Positions 23,183-35,502 are shown, numbered from the stretch's first letter. The stretch is DNA of 64,000 bases from Lytechinus variegatus (GCF_018143015.1 NC_054740.1:11316640-11380639); one strand, 5' to 3'. A program made the numbers and translations. The notes: generated from the sequence alone by a model not told the origin.

Positions 23183-25620
23183 ATGTGGTTTTGAGCGTAT
23201 AAAAATGGTGATGATTTGGAGTTCAACTTAAATTTTCTTTTAATGATGTAAAGTTTGAAACGTCCCCCAAACAACTTTATCATTATTTCATTGTTTGTAT
23301 TATGACCAGTGATACGTTTTGTTGATTTCGTTCACGCTTAAATACGTCGAGGTTTTGTGGGTTTTTTTTGGGGGGGCGTTAGAAATAAAATGTAGACAAA
23401 ATATAATGGTTCCACTTAGGTGTCTTGACAAGCAATCCTAACAAGTCCTTAGTTTAAATGCATGGATTAAAGGGTCATCTTAACATTAGGTAACGGATGC
23501 AATAGAGATTCATGTTACCAAAAACAGGGGAGCGCTTAATAAGTCACAGTCAAAGTCAGCCAAAAATGCATCAACATAATATAGTTTCTAGTTCAAGAAT
23601 ATCAAATGATACTTTAAAGCAAGGTTAGGGGATTAAACTTTACAAGAAAAAACAAAGGAGAGGGTTTTATTTCCCTTAATTTATTCCGCTTCGCTGCCAG
23701 TTTAAAATAGTAAAGCCTAATGAAAAATGCATTTACACAATTGGCCCTCTGAGGGCGTTGTGAGCATAAAGCATGCAGTGCACAACGTACAATAGGACAT
23801 GTAGGATGAAAACAGTGGCCAACCGAGAATCGATTTCCGAGTCGATAACTATCCGACCAACAAAAATGCTTTTAAACCTCTCAACTTTTAATATACATGG
23901 GAAGGCAAAGTGGTTTGGGGCTTATTTGCATCCTATCCAGCTTCTTTTCTCCATTTTTTTCCCTCTCAATCGTTCCACTTTTTTGAGTCGTCACCCATAA
24001 AAAGGACAATCGGGATTAAATAACATAACGTATATATTTACATGTATATTACAAGTCTAAATTCAGCTCATCGATAATGTGTCATTTCACTATATTTTTC
24101 ATTCCCCTTTCCGATTTTCAAGAAGTGAAAAAATGGAAAGAAAAGAGAACATCTAACCCCCCCTTCACTTCAATCTTCTTATGTTCCTTTTTTTTGGTAA
24201 CAAAATTTAATCTCACATGACCATGATAACTATAAACCGAAAAAGTCATACACCGCTGAAAAGGCAATAGATGATGAGATGCTGGTAAGTTAAAATATTT
24301 TACCTCACACTTTTTTTAATATGATTATAAAATGCTATTCTTTTGATACATTCTTTTAGATCTACGTAATAGCTTTTATCATTTCAATTGTAAAAATCAT
24401 CGATTTTCTTCTGATCTTAATTAATTTGGTGCGCCACATATCACACACAATTTACACAAAAATTGAAAAATTCTTTATAGTATTTATATTCCAGGACAGG
24501 CTTCAAAATGGTGTATGCATTCATTTAAGATTTTTGATATCTTGAAACATCTCGAAAGACGATATAATTACCAATTAAGATTTTAATATTTTCAAGAAAC
24601 TTATCAGTAACAGTATCATGGACGGTTGTTCTTGAAATAACCTGATCCTGAAAATAAAGACATGAAGGCTCTCACAGCAAACAAATCCTAGAGGTATTGA
24701 CTAGATTAGTTATTTCACATCAGCGCTCTTCCAAAATCGCAAAGTGAAGCTTGTTCAGAAAATAGCCCGGAAAGTGACTTGTGGTGTTGGATTTCTGGTT
24801 AAAAGCTTCGAAAGTAAAGGAAAATAAGATGAAACTATTTATATTCCACACACGCTAACTCTCTTACAGTAAACAGACGATTTACCGTGAACAGCCTCAC
24901 GTGTTCACTTGTGCACTTTCTTTTCCCGCTCTTTTATAAAGTATTGTTTTAGCTGTAAATCGATATAGTGGGAATGCCACAAGATAAGAGACAGCATATA
25001 AAAGCTTAAAAGTCCGACAACTCTTTACATTCCTTTCTGAAATGTTTTTATTCTTCTCGAATGAAATAATAAGTTATTTTATTTCTCGCATACAGTCGAA
25101 AAGGGGATTGATGGACTGCAATGAGAGAACGTCGATCAGTAGTCATCTTTCCCTCAAATCTGATCCTAATCTAAACCAAAACAATTATTTTATCTTTCTA
25201 ATACTTAAAAAAAACAAGTAAATCGTTAATAAGTTGTAATACCTGTTTAATGAACAGTGCATTACTTTTAAATCGATAAATGCAAAGTTTATACAACTCT
25301 AAAATATTCTGATATAAATATTTAGGTGTGTTACATAAACAAAATCCCCTAAAAATATCATCTCGCAATAAGTATCAAGGTTTCATATTGTTTATTACTC
25401 GTATATATTCTTGGGGGTGTTATACATTTAATTCCTCTATATCTATTTCTTAATCTCTTCTACCTTTTTTTCGGCGTTTATAGATTTTTATTTACTTAAA
25501 GCTCACATATCATTATATAAATAACAAGTGGAACACATCTGGCAGTCTCGCCTGCATTACGCGGTTCAATATAGCAATAGTGATGACTTTGAAAACAGCT
25601 ATCAAACAATCATTCACAAT
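23183..25620. other. Non-coding A+T-rich stretch
   Basis: No gene or structured repeat recognised on either strand. Confidence 0.55.
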
Positions 25621-25624
25621 AGAA

Positions 25625-25960
25625 AACATTCATATCATAATAGAATACTGTGACCATTGGCCCAAAATATCCTTTGTCCTTGATCATATGACTGAAGACT
25701 TGTGCAAAACAATCATTCATAATTGATTACCCATATTTCTATGTTTCATGAACTATATAGATCCATAATCTTTTTAAGTTATGATACCACTTCAACAAAT
25801 ACCCCCAACACGGACAAAGTTCATTGACCTCTAATGATCTTTGATCTCAGTCATGTGACCTGTAACTTGATGTTCGGGGATACTTGATTGTTCTTATGTC
25901 CAAGTTTTATGAACTAGATCCATAAAACTTAAATGTTATGAAAATGAAACCCTGCTGTAA
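25625..25960 (+). repeat. Tandem ~160-bp repeat with TGACCT words
   Basis: Two diverged units: 'tgaactatatagatccata' near 25749 recurs as 'tgaactagatccataaa' near 25909, and both follow 'ttgatta/ttgattg' and 'tatgtttcatg/agttttatg'. The segment between carries 'tcattgacct' and 'catgtgacctg'. It resembles a very common dispersed repeat of marine deuterostome genomes, recalled from general knowledge. Confidence 0.6.
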
Positions 25961-26177
25961 ACAAAATAATTAAGTGAGGAAAATCTGTGATATGAATTAC
26001 GATATCCATTGCCACCTCCTCCCCGAGATTTGACGAAAGGGTATAGTGAATAAACATCATAATCAAAAATATTTTTTGCTCGAAATGTTCAATTCCTTTA
26101 AGCGTATACTTTACCATTTTGTAAAACACGCCCTTAGACCATGTAGGCGCCTGGGCTCCCTTTATTCTCCCAATTGA

Positions 26178-26400
26178 AACTTGTTAATGAGATCAATAAG
26201 ATGATAATAATCATAACAATAGCTATTTTTTATATAGCGCTTTTTCCCATAATGACCCAAAGCGCTATACAGCATATCATTACCCCAGTCATCAGATCCT
26301 TGCATGCCCGCACTATGCACCTTCTCCACTCCCCGGGAAGCATTCCAACAAGAGTTCCAAGACTCAATTGCTAGGCATACTACACAGGCATTCACACCCT
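26178..26400 (-). repeat. SINE-like copy, reverse orientation
   Basis: Starts with A/T triplet repeats, then 'tatatagcgcttt' (the reverse of the agcgctatata block), then 'cccaaagcgctatac' and a G/C-richer body ending 'ggcattcacaccctaccgg'. Orientation is inferred from the terminal microsatellite. Confidence 0.5.
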
Positions 26401-26423
26401 ACCGGTACCCATTTTATCACATT

Positions 26424-26431
26424 GTGTCGAG
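26424..26431. repeat. 8-bp target-site duplication, left copy (GTGTCGAG)
   Basis: Identical to 34868-34875, which flanks the other end of the composite element. Confidence 0.85.
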
Positions 26432-27589
26432 CAGGCGCGGATCCAGGATTTCGTAGGGAGGGGGGCCCAAATTCGACCTGATTTTGGCGCCCCTGTGTAC
26501 TTTTCGGAAAAATGGCGGCCCTCCCTCCCCCCAGGCTATCATAAGTGCCTTAAATGCATGTTGAATTATCTTATTTCATAAGCACATGAATCAGGGGCGG
26601 ATCCAGACTTCGCCAATAAAGGGGCCCGGAATTTTTTTCAGCCATATTTTCACCGATCGGCCGCTCATAGATGTTTTTTTTTTCGTTTGTTTCTTTGAAG
26701 GGGGTAGTCCTATAAGTCACTTCTTAGCTTTATTCTTTAAATCAACATGAATGTATAATATCATAATCCTTATTTTATAGTGCCTGCGCGAAGCGCGAGC
26801 ATTTTTTTTTTGAAATTGTATGTATTTTTTCCTAAAATTTGAACATTCGGAAAAAAGATGTGCCTGCAATAATTACTGCGAACGCGAAGCGCGAGTAGAA
26901 ATTTTTGATAAACGTTTTGAACTGATCGGAAAGGTAGGCCTACCAGTCCTGTTAAAGACTGCATACAGTTAGCCATGAAGACGTTATATATTTCAACAAT
27001 CAAATAATGCGAGCGCGAAGCGCGAGCTGAAAAACTTTGACATTTCTACATAAAGAATGGAAATCTTTAATCAGTTTATGTTATCATGAACAGGACAGCT
27101 ATACAGTATAACTAAACAACTGATACGAGCGCGAAGTGCGAGCGGAAATATTTTAGATTTAGACCATGAACGGGGATACTCTATTCATGTTTCCTAAATC
27201 ATGAAAGTGATGAGTAAGAGGGGATCTTCCTACATTAACCATGCGAGCGCAAAGCGCGAGCAGAAAATGTTTGTATACGTTTTGAACTGATCGAAAAGTG
27301 CCTTTTAAGGACTGTTTGCATTTAGACATGAAGACATAACATATTTCACAATCAAATAATGCGAGCGCGAAGCGCGAGCTGAAAATTTTTGACATTTCTA
27401 CATAAAGAATGGAAAAATTTAATCAGTTTTTGTTATCATGAACAGGATAGCTATACAGTATAACTATAAACAATTGATGCGAGCGCGAAGTGCGAGCGGA
27501 AAAGTTTTAGATTTAGACCTAGAACGGGACACTCGATTAATGTTTCCTAAATTATGAAAAAGATAAGTAAGAGGGGATCTTCCTACATT

Positions 27590-28153
27590 CTCCTTACTTT
27601 TATGTTACCATGGTTAATACAGATATTCCTATACTTTTAAATCTTTTCAGATAGTATTAGTAATCCAATGATTTTGTCCATAATAATCCTTACTTATATT
27701 TCATTTGTTGTAACATACAATTCCCCTATTCCTATTTAATATTGATGTTACATTGCTTTTATGTGTAATGATCCTAACCCTTTGATATCTTATGGTTAAA
27801 CATACATTTATAACTGATTGCCATTTTTTTTTTATTTTTCACTCGATTTTCTATTGTGCCAGGATTATTTCATTGTTCATTGTTTTTATCAGCTAATAAA
27901 TTATACAATTAGTAGTATTAAAATTAGTTACTGTTCCTTTTAATAATTTGAAATATTTTAGTTTGATTAATATTACCATTTAAGTAACAATATTTGTTTA
28001 TTTATGTTACTAAGTATTGTTATCTTTGATTTAGATTTTGACTATATTTTCATGTATGATGTGATGATTTGTGTTATTCTTTATGTTTTCATCAGGTCAT
28101 TGATGAAAAACAGTTTTATACTGATCTTTTGTACCTGATTAAATATGTTCTAA

Positions 28154-28186
<33 letters not shown>
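27590..28186 (+). pseudogene. LINE 3'-UTR fragment inserted in the array
   Basis: Interrupts an array unit between 'tcctacatt' and 'aataatgcgagc', which are adjacent in the intact unit at 29651-29675. It ends in a long (AAAT)n run after 'gtacctgattaaatatgttc'. No coding part remains; the call rests on the tail and the clean interruption. Confidence 0.6.
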
Positions 28187-28189
<3 letters not shown>

Positions 28190-28373
28190 AATGCGAGCGC
28201 AAAGCGCGAGCAGAAAATGTTTGTATACATTTGAACTGATCGAAAAGTGCCTTTTAAGGACTTCTTGCATTTAGCCATGAAGACATTACATATTTCATCA
28301 ATTAAATAATGCGAGCGCGAAGCGCGAGCTGAAAATTTTTGACATTTCTTTATAAAGAATGGAAAACTTTAAT

Positions 28374-29192
28374 ACAATTTACTTAATTACAGAAAAAAAC
28401 AATTCGAATCTGTACTGATTCCCAATATTTATCACACACAAATCCATTATTCCATAAACTAAAGACTCTAACAGTATTTGACATAAATACACTTCAAAGT
28501 TTACTACTGATGTTTAAGTACGTAAATAACATGCTCCCACCTACCTTCATTCCACAACTTTTATTCTCTGAATACATCTATTCATTCATACCGTACCCAT
28601 AACTCTTCAAATTTCCATTTAATCAACCCCAAACTGCTTATTGCGCAGAGATCCATAAGACACCATGGTCCAGATTTGTGGAACTCTCTACCAGCAGAGT
28701 CTGTAAAACAATCTTCGTCTCTTCACTCATTGAAGGCAAACGTTAAATCTATGTTATTATCAGAATATTTGAAGTAAAATTTCTGTATCGTATCGTTTTT
28801 ATCGTGAATTTATTCCTCCTTCGATTTAGTCATTACCAATATCTTCATCATGACCACCATCATCTCCATGGCCTTCATCATCATCATCTTCATACTATAA
28901 TATTGCATGAATTCATGTTTCGTATTTGAAAATATATGCCAATTCTGCTTTATAAATGTATTAATTCAATTAGTATAAGTTTGGGATTGTCATTTTTTTC
29001 AAGCAATCTGCTTACGATGACAATCCTCCTGCAAATTGTGAATATCATATAGTTAATCATTTTTGTCAGGAATTATTTTTTTAGTACTCTTTATTTATGA
29101 TTCATGCCAAAAATGCTAACATATTATGTTTATTATGTTGTGAAAAATGTATTATATGAATGTTATGGATGCAGAAGAAAACAGTAAATCAA
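28374..29192 (+). pseudogene. 5'-truncated LINE (L2/Crack-like) fragment inserted in the array
   Basis: Interrupts an A-type monomer. Open segments show the RT C-terminus, QKKTIRICTDSQYLSHTNPL and MFKYVNNMLPPTFIPQL, then after breaks RSIRHHGPDLWNSLPAESV with stop TAA at 28775-28777. The element ends near an AT-rich tail before 29192. Intact monomers elsewhere show the two flanks are contiguous. Confidence 0.72.
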
Positions 29193-31190
29193 ATCAATTG
29201 ACGCGAGCGCGAAGTGCGAGCGGAAAATTATAGATTTAGACCTAGAACGGGACATTTTTTTCATGTTTCCTAAATCATGAAAAAGATGAGTAAGAGGGGA
29301 TCTTCCTACATTAACCATGCGAACACAAAGCGCGAGCAGAAAATGTTTGTACACATTTTGAACTGATCGAAAAGTGCCTTTTAAGGACTTCTTGCATTTA
29401 GCCATGCAGACATTACATATTTCACAATCAAATAATGCCAGTGCGAAGCGCGAGCTGAAATTTTTTGGCATTTCTACATAAAGAATGGAAAACTTTAATC
29501 AGTTTTTGTAATCATGAACAAGATAGCTATATAACTAAACAATTGATGCGAGCGCGAAGTGCGAGCGGAAAAATTCTAGATTTAGACCTAGAACGGGACA
29601 CTCTATTCATGTTTCCTAAATCATGAAAAAGATGAGTAAGAGGGGATCTTCCTACATTAATAATGCGAGCGCAAAGCGCGAGCAGAAAATGTTTATATAC
29701 GTTTTGAACTGATCGAAAAGTGCCTTTTAAGGACTGCTTGCATTTAGCCATGAAGACATTACATATTTCACAAGCAAATTATGCGAGCGCGAAGAGATTT
29801 CGACCTTGAACGGGATACTCTATTCATGTTTTGTAAATCATGAAAGGGGATCTTCCTACGTTAATAATACGAGCACAAAGGGCGAGAAGAATATTTTGAT
29901 ATTGTGATCTGAAACTTGATAACTGAATGAAAATGCTCGCGCATGTTTCAGATTTAGACATAGAATCTAGGCATTCTAAACAATCTTTTATCATGAAAAT
30001 AAAAGCGAGCGCGAAGCGCGAGCTTAAAATAGTTGATATTCCGATCTGATATTTCAAACACTTTGTAGGAAACTTGTAAGGTGGATATAAATTGCACTTG
30101 ATAAAGAGCTGACTTGTTTCATTATTACTTTAATTTTGAGACATAGGACCTTGACATCCTTAGGACATGTTATCATATGAATATGATGACTATATATCTT
30201 CCTATTCATTTTGCTAAGCGCGAGTTAAACCAAAAGTGACAATTTAATTATTAAATTGATATCTTAGTATTAATGCATATTGAGGGCGCGGAATCTGATG
30301 ATGTTATGGCCTGAACACTGAACATTTCAAGCACCTTTTTATTTATGAATAGGATGCATCATTAATTAGTTAATGCGAGCGCAAATCGCGAGCCGAAATT
30401 TTTGATAAACTGTCATGAAAAGGGGATTTTAAGTAGTTTGTTATACAATCAGTATTGAGACATACATAACCCGCCAATCAAAAATGCAAGCATAGCAGCG
30501 CTAGCTGATGCGTTTTGACAATCAGACCTGAAAAGGGATATTTTGAAAACTTTATGGAATACTTGAAAATAATAGGTACCTGATAAATCAAAATTCGCGA
30601 ACGCGCAGCGCAACTGGAAAATGTTAATTTTCAGACCATAAAACTGACATTTTTACAGAGCACTTTTTAAAAATCAATATGTAAATCACAAAAATTAATG
30701 AAAGTTCAATTTCCAAGGAGAAATATGTTTTGTATACTGACTTCCAATCTTGATATTTAAGCTCCGTGTTGGACAAGATATGTGGATCACTTAACAGGTA
30801 ATGCGAGCGCGAAGCGCGAGCGAAAATTTTATATAGTGACATAAAATATTTTTTCCAAGTCTTCCTCTCATCTAATTTTATTCATTCGTCTTCCTCCTTT
30901 TTCTTTTTTCTCTTTTCTTTTCCTTCCTATTTCTTTCTTTCCCCTTTTTTTGGCTCTACCAATAGGGGGTCCGGGCCCCTCAGGTCCCCACCTGGATCCG
31001 CCTATGCATAAAGAAGAGGCAATTGAATGATGGTTTTATAATGATGTGTTCATGAATAAATGTAATATCACCTTAAAAAATAATCAATGCGAGCGGGAAA
31101 CTCGAGCGATTTCCATTTCAACCATTTGATGCTTTCAATTTCGTTTAATCATCAGAATAGGCCCTGCTAGAATTATGTGAGCGGGAGCCA

Positions 31191-32330
31191 GGCGCGGATC
31201 CAGGATTTTATAGGGGGCCCTAATTTCAAGTCAAGTAATAATCGTGCCGAAATTTTGACTCCCATTGCCGAATGGGTAATGTCTAGTTCAGTTACTTCTT
31301 ACAGAAACCTCTCTTCCATTGTAGGCATTCTTCGTTCTTGTGGGTACTCCCATGTTTTTCTTCTTTTTGCTTCAGGGGTTGAAAAATCTTACGGGGATGA
31401 CGCCCCTGTATCGCCGCGTATGAAAACTGGTTGTGCAATAACTAAATTGCATATTCTGCATGAAAGAAAATTAATATTTTATTTTGGGTAAAATATTCTT
31501 GAAAAGATATAAATTTACATGTTTTTTTTATTATATAGTTGAGGTAGACTCAGTAGTCAGCACTCAGCATTTACTAATTGGGAGTGCACTGCCTACTTAG
31601 ATCTGTAAGTGTTTGGATATATGATATAATCTTTTGTCATTCGCTCGAAATCCATTCAAAACAGTGAGTTGTCTTGTCAATCCTATAATCAACAAACATT
31701 GGCTCTTCGGCTCTTGCAACAATCATATAAAGTATCAAAAGGTTATGTATCTTATAATCTTGCTCAAATTTTATATACTCCAAATAGATTTTCAAAAGAA
31801 ACAGAATGCGTGTAAACGGTGTATATAAAAAGAATATAAGATACTAAAGATAAATATACTGTAAAAATATACTTTATTGTCAGTGTCTTTATAAATATGA
31901 AAACAATGCTCTTAAGTTCGCATCATTTTGGACGATAAGTTCTTATCTCTCTCTTTCATACAATACTAGTGAAAAATGAATTCCAAGGTCCCATGTATCT
32001 TGTATACATCAACTATTTCAAGATGTAACAATGTAAATTATGATAGCAATGCAGTTTAGGCCTGAGTAAATCCACGTATTAGTTTCAGTGGAATTCGTTT
32101 AAAAGAAATAAAACGTGATTTCCCACTGTAGGTTGGAAACGAAAAGGTGTCGTATCAACTGTATATAGCTGTCTTTTACGCATTACTACATGAAACAAAA
32201 ATATAGGAACGATATAAACCATAGAGTTATTTCAGTTATTTGAGTATTTGACGATTCGTCAAAAAATAAAAAAACGCATCCGAAACTTTCACCATTACAA
32301 TGAAAGTTTCATTTATTCTTTTACATATTG
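31191..32330. other. Third hAT-like left end and unassigned sequence
   Basis: 31191 starts CAGGCGCGGATCCAGGATTT followed by a G-run, matching the 26432 end. Its eight flanking bases (gcgggagc) do not match the right-end flank at 34868, so its own right end is lost or not recognised. The following kilobase has no gene. Confidence 0.5.
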
Positions 32331-32334
32331 CACA

Positions 32335-32460
32335 CTAAGAAATAAAGGTTCAAAATTGAACCCCGAAAGGTTCTTGCAAAATCAGCACCCTATGGGTTCA
32401 AAAATTGAACCCCTGATTTGGGGTTCAAAAATTGAACCTTGCGGTTGGGGTTCAGTTCGA
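32335..32460. repeat. Cluster of GGTTCAA...TTGAACC hairpins
   Basis: Three near-palindromes in about 100 bases: ggttcaaaattgaacc, gggttcaaaaattgaaccc and a third overlapping copy. They resemble the word-built foldback elements at 21.6 kb and 44.3 kb. Confidence 0.6.
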
Positions 32461-32514
32461 ACATCACATTGGCATCCCTTAAAACTCAATTTGCCTTCCC
32501 TAGTTCGAATATCA

Positions 32515-33895
32515 TTTCGCCCCCCTAGCTCGAGTATCAATTTTGCGCCCCCCCCCCCTAGTTTGAACATCAATTCGGCGCCCCCTAGTTTGGGTATCAA
32601 TTTGGCGCCCCCTACCTCGAACATCGATTCGCCCCCCCCCCCTCCCTAGTTCGAGTATCAATTTGGCGCCCCCACTTCGAACATCATTTCGGCGCCCTCC
32701 TAGTTCGAATATCAATTCGGCGCCCCTACATGTAGGTCCAACATCAATTTGGCGCCCCTAGTTGAATATTAATTTTGCGCCCGTACATGTAGGTCGATCA
32801 TCAATTCGCCCCCCCCCCTTCGGACATAAATTCGCCCCCCAGTTCGAACATCATTTTGGCATCCCTTCGAACTCAATTTGCCTTCCCTAGTTCGAATACC
32901 ATCCCCCCCTAGCTCGAGTATCAATTTTGCGCCCCCCTAGTTCGAATATCAATTCGGCGCCCCTACATGTAGGTCCAACATCAATTTGGCGCCCCTAGTT
33001 CGAATATCAATTCGGCGCCCCTACATGTAGGTCGATCATCAGTTCGGCCCCCCCCCCCCCCCGTTCTAACTTCAATTCGGCCCCCAGTTCGAACATCATT
33101 TTCGGCGCCCTCCTAGTTCGAATATCGATTCGGCGCCCCTACATGTAGGTCCAACATCAATTTGGCGCCCCTGGTTCGAATACCATTTCGCCCCCCCCCC
33201 CTAGCTCGAGTATCCATTTGGCGCCACCTAGTTCCAACATCAATTTGACGCCCCTACGTCCAACATCAATTTGGCGCCCCTAGTTGAATATTAATTTTGC
33301 GCCCATACATGTAGGTCGATCATCAATTCGCCCCCCCCCCCTTCGGACATAAATTCGCCCCCAGTTCGAACATCATTTTGGCATCCCTTCGAACTCAATT
33401 TGCCTTCCCTAGTTCGAATACCATCCCCCCTAGCTCGAGTATCAATTTTGCGCCCCCCTAGTTCGAATATCAATTCGGCGCCCCTACATGTAGGTCCAAC
33501 ATCAATTTGGCGCCCCTAGTTCGAATATCAATTCGGCGCCCCTACATGTAGGTCGATCATCAGTTCGGCCCCCCCCCCCCCCGTTCTAACTTCAATTCGG
33601 CCCCCAGTTCGAACATCATTTTCGGCGCCCTCCTAGTTCGAATATCGATTCGGCGCCCCTACATGTAGGTCCAACATCAATTTGGCGCCCCTGGTTCGAA
33701 TACCATTTCGCCGCCCCCCCCCCCCTAGCTCGAGTATCCATTTGGCGCCACCTAGTTCCAACATCAATTTGACGCCCCTACGTCGAACATCAATTCGCCC
33801 CCCCCCCCGTTCAAACATCAATTCTGCCCCCAGTTCGAACAGCATTTTGACATTCCTTTCGAACAGCATTTCAGCGCCCTTTTGGTTCGAACATC
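32515..33895 (+). repeat. C-rich minisatellite with a 523-bp higher-order duplication
   Basis: Monomers of roughly 25-40 bases built on 'tagttcgaacatcaatttgg' and 'cgcccctacatgtagg', with C-runs of 5-15. Two nearly identical blocks start at 32821 and 33344, a period of 523. Open frames across it are repeat translations. Confidence 0.85.
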
Positions 33896-34815
33896 ATTTT
33901 CTTTCCTCCTCTTCCTCTTTTTTTTCTTCTCGTTCTTCCCCTCTTCCTCTCCACTTTTCTTCTCTTCTTTCCCCTTCATCCCTTTCTTTTTCTTCTCTTC
34001 TTTCTTCGCTCTTCCTCTTTCTCCTTTTTTTTTCCTTTTCCCCTCTTCCTCTCTCTTTTCACCCTCTTCCTCTTTTTTCTCCCCCTCCCCTCCCTTTTCT
34101 TCTCTTCCTTCCCCCTCTTCCTCTTTTTTCTCTTTCTTTCCTCTCTTCTTTTCCCCTTTTTTTCTTCTTTTCTTTCCCCTCTTCTTTTCTTTCGCCTCTC
34201 TTTTTCTTCTTTCCTCCCTCTTCCTCTCCCTCCTTTTCTTTCCCCTCTCCCTCTTCCCCTCCCTTTTCTTGTCTTCCTTTCCCCTTTAATTCCCCCTTCT
34301 CTCTCTTTTTTTCCTCTTCTTTCTTCCCTCTTCCTCTCTTTCCTTTTTTCTCCTTTTCCTCTCTCTTCCCCCCTCTTCCTCTTTTTCTTCTCCCTCCCCC
34401 TCCCTTTTTCTTCTCTTCCTTCCCCTTCTTCCTTTTTCTTCTCTTCCTTCCCCTTCTTCCTTTTTCTTCTCTTTCTTTCCCCTCTTCTCTTTTTTTTCTT
34501 TCCCTTCTTCTTTTCTTTCCCCTCTCTTTTTTCTTTCCCCTCTCTTTTTTCTTTCCCCTCTCTTTTTTCTTCTCTTCCTTTCCCCTCTTCCCCTCTCTCT
34601 TTTTTTTCTCCTTTTCCTTTCCCTCTCTTTTTCCTTCTCTTTCTTTCCCCTTTTCCTCTCTCTTTTCCTTCCCTTCCTTCCCCCCTTCCCTTTTTTTCTT
34701 TTCTTTTCCCCCTTTTCCTCTCTTTTTTTCTTCCCTTCTTCTTTTCTTCTTTTTCTTCTTTTCTTTCCCCTCTTCCCCTCTTTTTCTCTTTCTTTCCCTC
34801 TCTCTCTCTTTTTTA
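33896..34815 (+). repeat. ~900-base polypyrimidine (C/T) tract
   Basis: Almost only C and T, with rare isolated purines. A 400-codon frame across it reads as Phe/Ser/Leu/Pro low complexity and is not a gene. It abuts the right end of the composite hAT-like element. Confidence 0.9.
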
Positions 34816-34867
34816 GTCGAAGGGGGGGGCCAAGGCCCCCTCGGCCCCCCCTATGGATCCGCGCCTG

Positions 34868-34875
34868 GTGTCGAG
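34868..34875. repeat. 8-bp target-site duplication, right copy (GTGTCGAG)
   Basis: Exact match to 26424-26431. Confidence 0.85.
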
Positions 34876-35502
34876 AGTGGCTAAGTGTGGATTAACGCCT
34901 TGCCAAAGGACGCTAGATCGTAGTGGGATTCGAACACATTTTGAACAAAGTCATGCTGCTGGTAACAACTCGTACTAAATAAAAAAACAGAAATTCAATA
35001 CGGTTTTAATTCGTCTGGCGCGTAAACAGTTAATATGGTACTATGGACCATGCAAACATTATGATTTGGTTATAACGGAGGTCGATCTAGTTGATGAATT
35101 ACAGATGAGTACGCACCAATCAGCTATGCCTTTTCTAGCAATGTTTGAAATTCCTTCAAATTACTTTACGTGATTCCCACCAAATGGTAAGATATGTGAC
35201 CTAACTTTTGGAATGTGCATGTCATCTAAAGAGGGGAGCCGCCAGGGGGCCGTTTCACAAAGCTGTTCCGCACTTAATAAAAACCAATGAACAATATCAT
35301 TTGCCAAAAGATAGGATCACCAGGGGATTGGTATAGGTCCCTTTTGTCAATCAGCAATCAAATGGGACCCTTTCCCTAATATAAGCAGCATTTTGATTTT
35401 TTTTTCAGAATACACACTATAACTACACACAACCTTTTCCTTGCACCTCCTCTCCCTCTAACGCACACAAACACACACGCACGCAGCACTAGCTACTATA
35501 GG

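Larger units (their letters stand above)
26780..30830 (+). repeat. Tandem array of ~118-bp monomers headed by GCGAGCGCGAAGCGCGAGC
   Basis: Monomer heads occur at 27009, 27124, 27243, 27361, 27479, 28193, 28311, 29203, 29319, 29437, 29548, 29664 and 29782, with more diverged ones to about 30830. Three types alternate: A (aagcgcgagctga), B (aagtgcgagcgga) and C (aaagcgcgagcaga), giving a higher-order unit of about 345-355 bases. Repeated minus-strand frames (FRSVQNVYKHFLLALC) are just this unit translated. Confidence 0.88.
26592..31006. mobile_element. Inner hAT-like element carrying the GCGAGC array
   Basis: Left end CAGGGGCGGATCCAGA, right end CCTGGATCCGCCTATG. A diverged second copy of its right half occurs at 58664-59936 and ends in the same way. 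A target duplication is not clear: acatgaat and gcataaag match at only 5 of 8 positions. Confidence 0.6.
26432..34867. mobile_element. Composite hAT-like element, 8.4 kb
   Basis: Begins CAGGCGCGGATCCAGGATTT and ends TATGGATCCGCGCCTG, so the first 14 bases are inverted repeats followed on both sides by G/C-runs. Eight-base duplications GTGTCGAG flank it exactly, which fits the hAT superfamily. No transposase frame is seen inside, so it is non-autonomous or has been filled by later insertions: an inner hAT-like element (26592-31006), a third left end at 31191, a minisatellite and a pyrimidine tract. Confidence 0.72.

Noticed and set aside
27159..30057. Recurrent minus-strand frames with FRSVQNVYKHFLLALC
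   Set aside because: The same peptide repeats because the array unit repeats; frames are not maintained between units.
26584..31014. 8-bp target duplication for the inner hAT-like element
   Set aside because: acatgaat and gcataaag match at only 5 of 8 positions; not counted as evidence.
31183..34875. 31191-34867 as a self-contained element
   Set aside because: Its left flank gcgggagc does not match GTGTCGAG, while the flank at 26424 matches exactly; the outer pairing is preferred.
33682..34884. 400-codon plus-strand open frame
   Set aside because: It is the translation of a minisatellite and a polypyrimidine tract (Phe/Ser/Leu/Pro only), with no domain.
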